From assembly GCA_016790225.1 (NCBI GenBank), contig JAEUOZ010000005.1:1-64000 (forward strand): a stretch of DNA of 64,000 nt, given 5' to 3'. The position numbers and the translations under genes are program-made. This DNA comes from Rubrivivax sp. (lineage in GTDB: Bacteria > Pseudomonadota > Gammaproteobacteria > Burkholderiales > Burkholderiaceae). Under the pieces are notes generated by a model. The model did not search any database. It was not told the origin of the DNA and saw nothing but the letters and a program-made list of their open reading frames with translations. Shown here piece by piece: positions 49,117 through 57,252 of this stretch. How positions within the stretch are numbered: the first letter of the stretch is position 1; every line of letters starts with the position of its first letter.

Positions 49117-50288
49117 GCCGCGCACCGCAACGCCGAACCGCCCGGCGCACGGCCGGCTCAGCCAAGGGCTTCGGCATCGTCGAACTGCTGGTGGCCCTGG
49201 CCGTCGGCCTGGCGCTGACGCTGGCCATCAGCCTGATGCTGATCCGGCACGACGGCCTGCGCCGCTCGCTGACCAGCACCAACGACGCGCAACTCAACGC
49301 GTCCTATGTCAGCTACGTGCTGGACCGGCACCTGCGCAGTGCAGGATCCGGCCTCACCCAGGGCTGGCGCAGCAATTTCGGCTGCCTGCTGCATGTCTCA
49401 CGCAGCGGCGCGCAGGTCCTGCCGCGGGGCTCGGCGTTCCCTGCCCCCTTTGCCGCCGTTCCGCAGCAGGTCAGGCTCGCGCCCCTGCTCATCCATGCGG
49501 GCGCCGGCACGGGCGGCAGCGACGTGCTCGCCGTCATGACCGGAGCCTCCGGCCTGGGCGAAGCCGCCTTGCGCGTGCTGCCCGGCTCCGTGACGACCAA
49601 TGCCTTGCGCGTGCCGGCCACGGTGGGCATGCGCAGTGCAGATCTCGTCCTGGTGGCCGAGACCGGGCTGGGCTGCATGATGCAGCAGCTCACCACGCCC
49701 TTTGCCGGCGGCGCCACGCAGCAACTCAACTTCGCCGGCAACTTCGCGGCCGGCACGATCAACTCCTTGCCGCTGAGCAACTTCAGCACCGGTGGCACCG
49801 CCTTGCTCTCCCCGCTGGGCAACCCGGGCGGCAACCCACCCGCCTTCCAGTTGATCGGGCTGGGCGCCAACAGCACGCTGGTCACGCTGGACATGCTGCG
49901 CCTGAACGGCACGGACGCTGCCCTGCCGATGGCCGAAGGCGTGATCGAACTTCGCGCGCGTTATGGCGTGGACACGAATGGCGACGGTCAGATCGATACC
50001 TGGTTCGCCGGCTCGGCGGCGGGCTACACCCCGGCCGAACTGACGGACGGCTCGGCCGCCGCGCAGCAGCGGCTGCTGAGCATCATGGCCATCCGGGTCG
50101 GCCTGGTGCTGCGCGCCGATCGCATCGAAAAGGACAACGTGGCGCCCGCCAGCCTGACGCTCTTCGATGACCTCGGCGCGGGCCTCAAGCACACGCGAGC
50201 GATCAGCGCCAGCGATCAGCGCATCCGGCATCGCATGCTGGAAGTCACGGTACCGCTGCGCAACGTGATGCATGCGGGGCGAACATGA
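49113..50288 (+). CDS. pilW: Minor pilin PilW-like
   Basis: The 391-residue prepilin is the largest of the set, as PilW usually is. The leader ends in KG and the mature helix FGIVELLVALAVGLALTLAISLMLI has Glu5. A large beta-rich domain follows, with the PilW-type ending VGLVLRADRIEKDN...RHRMLEVTVPLRNV. It contributes to the priming complex at the pilus tip with PilV, PilX and PilY1. ATG 49113 is used because upstream in-frame sequence belongs to pilV in another frame. It overlaps pilX by four bases. Confidence 0.9.
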   Translation: MSRAPQRRTARRTAGSAKGFGIVELLVALAVGLALTLAISLMLIRHDGLRRSLTSTNDAQLNASYVSYVLDRHLRSAGSGLTQGWRSNFGCLLHVSRSGAQVLPRGSAFPAPFAAVPQQVRLAPLLIHAGAGTGGSDVLAVMTGASGLGEAALRVLPGSVTTNALRVPATVGMRSADLVLVAETGLGCMMQQLTTPFAGGATQQLNFAGNFAAGTINSLPLSNFSTGGTALLSPLGNPGGNPPAFQLIGLGANSTLVTLDMLRLNGTDAALPMAEGVIELRARYGVDTNGDGQIDTWFAGSAAGYTPAELTDGSAAAQQRLLSIMAIRVGLVLRADRIEKDNVAPASLTLFDDLGAGLKHTRAISASDQRIRHRMLEVTVPLRNVMHAGRT

Positions 50289-50920
50289 GCGCACAGAGGA
50301 ATATCCGGGGGCCAGCGGCCGCCACGCGGCAGCGCGGCGCGGTTCTCATCTTCGGGCTCATCGCCCTGGTCGTGATGCTGATCGGCACGGCTGCACTTGT
50401 GCGTTCGATGAACTCGTCGCTGTTCACCGCCGGCAACCTGGCCTTCAAGCGGGACCTGACCAACCAGGGCGAACGGGCGATCGCCACCGTCATGGATACC
50501 GTGCAGACCGGGGCGCTCGCGCTGGAGGCCACGCGCGAGGCGAACAATCCTGCCAACAACTACAGCGCCTCCGCACTGCCCACCAACCCCCAGGGCATTC
50601 CGCTGGCGCTGCTGTCGGACACGGCACTGGCGGGCGTGGGCGTGACGTCCAACGACATCGCCATCGCCGACATGGGCGTGACCATCCGCTACGTGGTCGA
50701 TCGGCTCTGCGCGACCACCGGCACGGCCACCACGGACGCCTGCGCCCAAGCCGACAGCAACGTGCCGGCGGGCAGCAGCTCCAGCGAGCTGATGAACCTG
50801 ATGGATTCGTCCAGCGGCGGCCTGGGCGCGGTGCAGTCCCAGGTCGTCTACCGCGTGAGCATCCGCGTCGACGGGCCTCGCCGCACACAGTCCTTCTTCC
50901 AGACCACCTTCCGGCTGTAG
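50285..50920 (+). CDS. pilX: Minor pilin PilX-like
   Basis: The 211-residue prepilin has a leader ending in QRG and a mature hydrophobic helix AVLIFGLIALVVMLIGTAALVRSMN that lacks Glu5, as is typical of PilX/GspK-like tip subunits. It is followed by FTAGNLAFKRDLTNQGERAI and ends with VRVDGPRR-type RVSIRVDGPRRTQSFFQTTF. It is coupled to pilW (ATGA overlap) and pilY1 begins seven bases after its stop. It probably caps the minor pilin complex and recruits PilY1. Confidence 0.88.
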   Translation: MSAQRNIRGPAAATRQRGAVLIFGLIALVVMLIGTAALVRSMNSSLFTAGNLAFKRDLTNQGERAIATVMDTVQTGALALEATREANNPANNYSASALPTNPQGIPLALLSDTALAGVGVTSNDIAIADMGVTIRYVVDRLCATTGTATTDACAQADSNVPAGSSSSELMNLMDSSSGGLGAVQSQVVYRVSIRVDGPRRTQSFFQTTFRL

Positions 50921-50927
50921 GTGACCC

Positions 50928-53900
50928 ATGACGACCATGATCTCACTCATTAGCCATCGACTGACCGGCCTGGCGCGCCGCTGGCAGCTGGCCCTTCGCC
51001 TGCGCCAGGGGATGGTGAGCGGCCTCACCGCGCTGCTGGCCACGGGCGCGCTGGCGACGACACCCTTGTCCGATCAGCCTGTCTTTGCCACCGCCAGCGT
51101 GCCGGGCAACCTGGCCCTGGCGCTGTCGGTGGAGTTCCCCACGGCGGTCAGCGTGGCGCACACCAACAACACCTTCAACTCGGCAGAGACCTACCTCGGC
51201 TACTTCGATCCCAACAAGTGCTACCTCTACCAGTGGTCGAGCACCGAGGCCGACCGCCACTTCGCACCGGCGGGCGCAGCCAGCAACCGCATCTGCACCG
51301 GAACCGACGACAGCAAGTGGAGCGGCAATTTCCTCAACTGGGCCACGATGCAGACCGTCGACCCGTTCCGCTGGGTGCTCACGGGAGGCTATCGCTCCAC
51401 CGATACGGCCAGCGTGACCCTGCTGGAAAAGGCCTGGGCGTCCGGCCAAGGCGGCACAGGCAACTTTCCGGATCGCACACTCAGCACGGCCAGCGTCGTG
51501 CCGCAGGTCTCGCCCTTTTCCTGGTCACAGTTCCGCATGCGCATCCAGGGCCTGGGCAACAAGATGCACTTCACGAACACCGGCGACGTGTACAACAGCC
51601 CGACCGAGTACAAGCAGGGCATGGCGGTCAGCAACTCGACCACCTACGAGGTGAGCATCCGCATCAAGGTCTGCGACACCAGCACGGGCGCCGGGCCGCT
51701 GGAAGACAACTGCACGCGCTACCCGGCCGGCAACTACAAGCCCACCGGCCTGCTGCAGGCCTACGCCGACCAGATCCGCTACAGCGCCTTTGGCTACCTC
51801 AACGACAGCGACCTCTACCGTGATGGCGGCGTGCTGCGGGCGCGTCAGAAGTTTGTCGGCCCGACGGCCCCGGTGCCAGGCGCATTGCCCGCCAGCAACG
51901 CGGGTGCGGAGTGGGATGCCAGCACCGGCGTATTCATCCGCAACCCGGACACCTCTGACGCCACGGCAACGTCCAGCGCCTACGGCGTGACCGTTTCCGA
52001 CAGCGGCGTCATCAACTATCTCAACAAGTTCGGCCAGATCACTCCGGGCACCTACAAGACTTACGACAACGTCAGCGAGATGTACTACGCGGCGCTGCGC
52101 TACTTCAAGAAGCAGGGCAACGTCCCGGAGTGGACGAACATGTCGGGTGCAGACACCAACACCCGGCGGACCTGGATCGACGGCTTTCCGGTCATCACCA
52201 ACTGGGATGACCCGATCCAGTATTCCTGCCAGCGCAACTTCATCCTCGGCATCGGCGACGTCAACACGCACGCCGACCGCAACCTGCCCGGCGCGTCGGG
52301 CGGCCGAGAGCCGTCCAAACCCGCCGCCGTGTCGAACGACACGAGCGTCAACGCACTGACGGCCACCAACAAGATCGGCCAGCTTCACGGCATCGGCAAC
52401 ATCGGCAACACGCAAGGCTACGGCGGCTGCTGCAACGACAACGGCGCCCTGCTCGCAGGGCTGGCCTACGACGCCAACACCCAGGACATCCGCCCCGACG
52501 ATCCGGCCGATCTGGGGCGCACCAAGGGCCGGCAATCGGTGCAGACCTACTGGCTCGACGTGCTGGAGTACCAGACCTACAAGAACAACAACCAGTACTA
52601 CATGGCCACCAAGTACGGCGGGTTCAATGTGCCCGAGAGCTTTGACGCCTACTCGCGCGCGACGGACATCCCCGAGTCCTGGTGGCGGACCAATACCGAT
52701 CTGGTCGGCAGCCAGCCTCGCCCCGACACCTACTTCATCGCCTCGCGTCCGGACCAGATCGTCAAGGGCCTGAGCCAGGCCTTCGCGAGCATCGCCTCGC
52801 GCCTGAAAGCCTTCACGACCTCGTTCGCCACCTCGCTGCCGCAGATCGCCACCTCAGGCCTGGCCAGCTTCGCGACGCAGTACGACGCCCGCACCTGGAC
52901 CGGCGAGCTGACGGCCAACACCACATCCATCGACACCAGCACCGGCGCGCCCAGTCTGAGCGAGGCCTGGCGCTTCTCGGCGAAGCTCGATGCGCAGGCA
53001 GCAGGCACCGGCTGGAACACAGGCCGCCTGATGGCCAGCTGGAACGACTCGACCAAGACCGGTGTGGCCTTCCGCCTGGCCAACCTCTCGGCCACCCAGC
53101 AGTCGGCCCTGGACACCAGCTACCGCAGCGGCGCCGACGGCGGCGACTATCTGAACTACCTGCGCGGCGACCGCACGCACGAGAGGTCGTCCACCGCCTC
53201 GGGCAGTGCCAAGGCCTATCGCGATCGCAGCGGCCTGGTGGGCGACATCGGCAACTTCAAGGCACGGCCGGTCGGCCGCCCTGACGCACCCTACTCCTCG
53301 TCGTCCAACCCCGGCTACGGCACCTTCAAGAGCAGCTGGGCCACCCGTCCGACCGTGGTCTATGTCGGCACGAATGCCGGTGTGCTGCACGCGGTGAACG
53401 GCAGCCTGAGCGGCGCCCAGGCCGGGCGGGAGCTGTTCGCCTATGTCCCGGGAGCGTTGTTCGCCGGGCCCAGTGCAACGCCGGCCACGAACGGCCTGCA
53501 GGCCGTGGGCAACCCGAACTTCCAGCACTACAACTTCATCGACGCCACGCCCGCGGTGGCCGATGTCGATCTGGGCCGCACGGTGGGCGGCAGCGGCACG
53601 GACTGGCGCACCTTGCTGATCGGCGGGCTGGGCAAGGGCGGCCGGGCACTCTACGCGCTGGACATCACCGATCCCGGCAGCATCACGACCGAGGCCCAGG
53701 CGGCCAGCCGCGTGCTGTGGGAATTCACCGATCCCGATCTGGGCTTCACCTACGGCGAGCCGGCGGTCGTGAAGACGCGCAAGCACGGCTGGGTGGTGAT
53801 CGTGGGCTCGGGCTACAACAATGCCAATGGCCGCGGCTACCTGTTCATCATCAATCCGCGCACCGGAGCCCTGCTGGAGAAGATCGACACCGGCGCAGGC

Positions 53901-54746
53901 AACCCTGCCAACCAGGCGGGCCTTGCGCACATCCAGGCCTTCATCCTCGACCGCACGGATGGCACGGCCGACAGCGTCTACGCAGGTGACCTGTTGGGCA
54001 ACCTGTGGCGCTGGGACCTCACGGCGACCAGCGGCAGCCTGCCGGCGCCGCTGCTGATGGCCCATCTGCGCGATGGCAGCGGCAACCCGTTGTCGGTCAC
54101 CGCCCGCCCGCTGGTCGTGGTCCATCCGGATTCCGGCCTGCGCTACGTCACCGTCGGCACCGGGCGCCTGCTGCACAGCAGCGACGCCAGCAGTTCGCAG
54201 GTGCAGCGCTACTTCGCCTACGTCGATGGCAATGGGGCACGCTTCGGCGCCAGCAATGGCTCGCAACTGCCCTCCGGCGTCAGCTTTCCCATCCAGACCA
54301 GCAAGCTCAAGCAGCTGACCGACCTGACGAAGAAGGCCGTCATCGACCTCAATACCCAGGCGGGCTGGTTCGTGGACTTCGGTGCCGTGGCCGGCGGCGG
54401 CGGCTGGCGCATGATTTCCGACGCGACTTCGTTCTACGGCGTGGTCGCGTTCTCGATCATGCAACCCGGTGGTGTGGTCAACCCCTGCGAGCCCACGGGC
54501 AACAGCCGTGTCTACGCGATCGACCTGGGTTCGGGTCAGAGCCGCCTGCAAGCTGGCGGCAGCACCGCGCCCTTCCTGGCCACCTTGCCGGGCATCGTGA
54601 CCGATCTGCGCTTCTACAGCGCCGCCGGAAAGGCCCGCCTGCTCGCCGGGACCGATACGGGCGGCACGGATTCGCTGCAGGGCGGCTGGGGCACGGCCGG
54701 CAGCCTGAGGCGACTGAACTGGCGCGAGGTGATCCTCAACGATTGA
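50928..54746 (+). CDS. pilY1: PilY1-like tip adhesin
   Basis: The 1272-residue exported protein has a long leader (hydrophobic near 29-44, ending GALATTPL). The N-terminal half contains WSGNFLNWATMQTVDPFRW and YYAALRYFKKQGNVPEW, typical of PilY1. The C-terminal half is a PQQ-like beta-propeller (TVVYVGTNAGVLHAVNG, PALVGGLGKGGRALYALD-like, DLLGNLWRWDL) with a probable calcium loop DRTDGTADSVYAGD. I see no MIDAS motif, so the von Willebrand A domain of some PilY1 proteins is absent. It should sit at the pilus tip for adhesion and surface sensing. It converges with the transposase-like gene, overlapping it by 11 bases. Confidence 0.92.
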   Translation: MTTMISLISHRLTGLARRWQLALRLRQGMVSGLTALLATGALATTPLSDQPVFATASVPGNLALALSVEFPTAVSVAHTNNTFNSAETYLGYFDPNKCYLYQWSSTEADRHFAPAGAASNRICTGTDDSKWSGNFLNWATMQTVDPFRWVLTGGYRSTDTASVTLLEKAWASGQGGTGNFPDRTLSTASVVPQVSPFSWSQFRMRIQGLGNKMHFTNTGDVYNSPTEYKQGMAVSNSTTYEVSIRIKVCDTSTGAGPLEDNCTRYPAGNYKPTGLLQAYADQIRYSAFGYLNDSDLYRDGGVLRARQKFVGPTAPVPGALPASNAGAEWDASTGVFIRNPDTSDATATSSAYGVTVSDSGVINYLNKFGQITPGTYKTYDNVSEMYYAALRYFKKQGNVPEWTNMSGADTNTRRTWIDGFPVITNWDDPIQYSCQRNFILGIGDVNTHADRNLPGASGGREPSKPAAVSNDTSVNALTATNKIGQLHGIGNIGNTQGYGGCCNDNGALLAGLAYDANTQDIRPDDPADLGRTKGRQSVQTYWLDVLEYQTYKNNNQYYMATKYGGFNVPESFDAYSRATDIPESWWRTNTDLVGSQPRPDTYFIASRPDQIVKGLSQAFASIASRLKAFTTSFATSLPQIATSGLASFATQYDARTWTGELTANTTSIDTSTGAPSLSEAWRFSAKLDAQAAGTGWNTGRLMASWNDSTKTGVAFRLANLSATQQSALDTSYRSGADGGDYLNYLRGDRTHERSSTASGSAKAYRDRSGLVGDIGNFKARPVGRPDAPYSSSSNPGYGTFKSSWATRPTVVYVGTNAGVLHAVNGSLSGAQAGRELFAYVPGALFAGPSATPATNGLQAVGNPNFQHYNFIDATPAVADVDLGRTVGGSGTDWRTLLIGGLGKGGRALYALDITDPGSITTEAQAASRVLWEFTDPDLGFTYGEPAVVKTRKHGWVVIVGSGYNNANGRGYLFIINPRTGALLEKIDTGAGNPANQAGLAHIQAFILDRTDGTADSVYAGDLLGNLWRWDLTATSGSLPAPLLMAHLRDGSGNPLSVTARPLVVVHPDSGLRYVTVGTGRLLHSSDASSSQVQRYFAYVDGNGARFGASNGSQLPSGVSFPIQTSKLKQLTDLTKKAVIDLNTQAGWFVDFGAVAGGGGWRMISDATSFYGVVAFSIMQPGGVVNPCEPTGNSRVYAIDLGSGQSRLQAGGSTAPFLATLPGIVTDLRFYSAAGKARLLAGTDTGGTDSLQGGWGTAGSLRRLNWREVILND

Positions 54747-55452
54747 GTGGCGCCGACGCGGGCGCACCCGGCGCCGCTTCGGCCGCGCACGCCTTGCGTG
54801 GCCGGCCCCGCGGACGCGGAAACAGCACGTTCGAGGTCTGCGGCTGCAGCTCCTGCAACACCTCGGCCGGCGCCAGCGGAATGCCGCTGCGCAGCGCACG
54901 CTCCACGCACGCCGTGTCCGCAGCGCCGGGATCCTGGGCCAGACAGCGGCGCCATCCGTCCTGGCGCTCGAAGGGCGTATTGCCCAGGCTCCAGTAAGCC
55001 GCCAGGTCGCTGATGCCGGCGTCGACCCGCTCGCCCAGATGGTGTGCGCGGCTGGACGCGGCTGTCTCCGGCTCGGCCGCTTCGCGCTCGACGTAGGCCA
55101 GCGCCATCAGCTCCAGGGTCGTGCCCAGCACGGCGGTGCAGCGGTATCGCCCATCCCACAAGGTGCCGCTGCGCTGATGTCGAAGGTTGAAGCGGGCGAC
55201 ATAGCGTCGGCCCAGATCCTGCACCAGACGCCCCAGGCTGGCCTCATCCGGCGGCGTCGCGAGCAGACGGAACTCCCGCCCCGTGAGGCTCCACGCGTGC
55301 AGCACCACGCGGCGCGTCGCGGCCACGTCGCGCAGCACGGCGATCCAGGTCTGCTGATCCACGGCGTCATGCGCCACGCGCTGCCCGTTGTGCCCGCGCT
55401 GCACCACCAGGTGCGGCCTTCCGGGGAGGATGAAGCGCCGCTGGCGGGCCAT
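54736..55452 (-). CDS. Degenerate REP-associated tyrosine transposase (Y1_Tnp/RAYT) with AT-hook-like tail
   Basis: The 238-residue protein has the RAYT start MARQRRFILPGRPHLVVQRG and the middle segments SGTLWDGRYRCTAVL and LMALAYVEREAAEP, in which Tyr120 fits the catalytic Tyr. The metal-binding HUH motif (normally NHVHLL after HAY-x-LM) reads GREFRLL (58-64), so both His are gone (Glu60, Arg62). The reading frame is otherwise intact. Near the C-terminus PRGRPRK (214-220) matches the AT-hook core. It is therefore likely inactive for transposition and may be a domesticated DNA-binding protein. It lies 14 bp after aroB on the same strand and overlaps pilY1 tail to tail. Confidence 0.85.
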   Translation of the reverse strand: MARQRRFILPGRPHLVVQRGHNGQRVAHDAVDQQTWIAVLRDVAATRRVVLHAWSLTGREFRLLATPPDEASLGRLVQDLGRRYVARFNLRHQRSGTLWDGRYRCTAVLGTTLELMALAYVEREAAEPETAASSRAHHLGERVDAGISDLAAYWSLGNTPFERQDGWRRCLAQDPGAADTACVERALRSGIPLAPAEVLQELQPQTSNVLFPRPRGRPRKACAAEAAPGAPASAPLNR

Positions 55453-55466
55453 GCGAGGCACAGCCC

Positions 55467-56573
55467 TCAGGGCGCCGCCGCGCTGCGGCGCCGGATCACC
55501 TCGGCCACCAGGCCCGGATCGGCAGCGGCGGTTTCCGCCCGCCCCAGACCCTGCAGCAGCACATAGCGGATCTGGCCGGCCTCGGCCTTCTTGTCCACGG
55601 CCATCAGCTCGAAGAAGCGCTCCACGCCGAGCGCCGGCGCCTGCACCGGCAGACCGGCGCGCAGGAGCAGGCGCTCCAGCCGATCCACCTCTTCGGCGGG
55701 CAGGCGACCGAGCCTGGCCGACACATCGGCCGCCATCAGCATGCCGCAGGCCACGGCCTCGCCGTGCAGCCACTGGCCATAACCCAGGCCGGTCTCGATC
55801 GCGTGGCCAAAGGTATGCCCGAAGTTCAGGATGGCACGCAGCCCGGCCTCCCGCTCGTCCTGGCCCACCACCTGCGCCTTGATCTCGCATGAACGCTGCA
55901 CCGCATGGGACAACGCCTGCGTGTCCCGGGCCAGCAGCGCGTCCAGGTGATCCTCGATCCACTGCAGGAAGCCGGGGTCGGCGATCGGGCCGTACTTGAT
56001 CACCTCGGCCAGGCCGGCGGCCAGCTCGCGCGGCGGCAGCGTGTCCAGCGTGTCCAGATCGCAGATCACCCGCTGCGGCTGGTAGAACAGGCCGATCATG
56101 TTCTTGCCGCGCGCATGGTTGATGGCCGTCTTGCCGCCCACGGAAGAATCCACCTGCGCCAGCAACGTGGTGGGTACCTGCACGAAGGGCACGCCGCGCA
56201 TGTAGCAGCCGGCGGCGAAGCCGGTCATGTCGCCCACCACCCCGCCGCCCAGCGCCACCATCACGGTCTTGCGGTCGCAGCCGCGCGCGAGCGCGTGCTC
56301 GAAGATGCGGTTGAGCGCCGGCCAGTCCTTGAACTGCTCGCCGTCGGGCAGCTCGACCACGCTCACCTGTTCGTACTGCGCGGCCAGGGCCTGCCGCACC
56401 GGCGCGGCCCAGAGCGGACCGACGGTCGTGTTGGTGACGATGAGGGCTTCGCGCGCCTTGGGCAAGCCGGCCCAGCTGGCCGCCTGGCCGATCAGACCGC
56501 GGCCGATGAGGATGTCGTAGCGCGAGGTGCCGGTGTCGACACAGACCGTCGTGCTGCCTGGCAGGTTGAGCAT
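55467..56573 (-). CDS. aroB: 3-dehydroquinate synthase
   Basis: The 368-residue enzyme converts DAHP to 3-dehydroquinate in the shikimate pathway. The NAD-binding block is [49 protein letters not shown]; the metal-site segments are LAEVIKYG and [12 protein letters not shown], and [10 protein letters not shown] completes the active site. ATG 56573 gives the regular N-terminus [15 protein letters not shown]. It lies 65 bp after aroK and co-directional, in the pil-aro run. It is the usual length. Confidence 0.97.
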   Translation of the reverse strand: MLNLPGSTTVCVDTGTSRYDILIGRGLIGQAASWAGLPKAREALIVTNTTVGPLWAAPVRQALAAQYEQVSVVELPDGEQFKDWPALNRIFEHALARGCDRKTVMVALGGGVVGDMTGFAAGCYMRGVPFVQVPTTLLAQVDSSVGGKTAINHARGKNMIGLFYQPQRVICDLDTLDTLPPRELAAGLAEVIKYGPIADPGFLQWIEDHLDALLARDTQALSHAVQRSCEIKAQVVGQDEREAGLRAILNFGHTFGHAIETGLGYGQWLHGEAVACGMLMAADVSARLGRLPAEEVDRLERLLLRAGLPVQAPALGVERFFELMAVDKKAEAGQIRYVLLQGLGRAETAAADPGLVAEVIRRRSAAAP

Positions 56574-56638
56574 GCTCGGCAGTTTATGCCGCGTCGCCGG
56601 CCCGCGCCGCCATCCCGCGCAGCGGCTGTCCTGCAGCG

Positions 56639-57244
56639 TCAGCGCTTGGGTCCGGACGCCCTCGGCGGATCGCCCTCTGGCGATGTTCCGGCGGGCGGAT
56701 CGCCTTCGGCCGAGAACGGCGCCGGCTGCCACTCGCCGTTCAGCTCCAGCTGCATCAGCACCATGTTGACCAGCGTGGCGACCGAGGGCCGCGCGGCCTC
56801 CACCGTGTAGTGCGCGGTCTGCAGGTACAGGGGATCGCGCTCGCGGAACAGCTCGCGCAGGCGCCTGAGCGGATCGGCCACCTGCAGCAAGGGGCGCTGC
56901 GTGTCATGGCGCAGGCGCCGATGCAGTTCCTCGGGCGTGGCGCGCAGGTAGATCACCCGGCGGTGGGCGCGCAGGGCCTCGCGGTTGGCCGCTCGCAGCA
57001 CGGAGCCACCGCCGGTGGCCAGGACGATGCCGCCCTCGACCGCCAGTTCGGCGATGAGCTGCTGCTCCAGATCGCGAAAGGCCGCCTCGCCCTGGGTCTC
57101 GAAGTAGCTGCGCACCGGCATGCCGGTGCGCCTTTCGATTTCATGGTCGGAGTCGACGAAGCGCAGCTTCAGGTGCCGCGCCACTTGACGCCCGACCGTG
57201 GACTTGCCACTGCCGGGCATCCCGACCAGAGCGATGGCAGGCAC
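56639..57244 (-). CDS. aroK: Shikimate kinase
   Basis: The enzyme phosphorylates shikimate with ATP. The Walker A loop is [12 protein letters not shown] (8-19); the shikimate contacts are [11 protein letters not shown] (Asp and Arg) and LATGGGSVL. The LID region is TQRPLLQ with Arg. It starts with GTG at 57244. The 201 residues exceed the usual 170-185 because of a Pro/Gly tail ([15 protein letters not shown]), encoded by a 30-base repeat at 56664-56704. It lies eight bases after the Ig-repeat lipoprotein gene on the same strand. Confidence 0.96.
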   Translation of the reverse strand: MPAIALVGMPGSGKSTVGRQVARHLKLRFVDSDHEIERRTGMPVRSYFETQGEAAFRDLEQQLIAELAVEGGIVLATGGGSVLRAANREALRAHRRVIYLRATPEELHRRLRHDTQRPLLQVADPLRRLRELFRERDPLYLQTAHYTVEAARPSVATLVNMVLMQLELNGEWQPAPFSAEGDPPAGTSPEGDPPRASGPKR

Positions 57245-57252
57245 GCGCGGGA

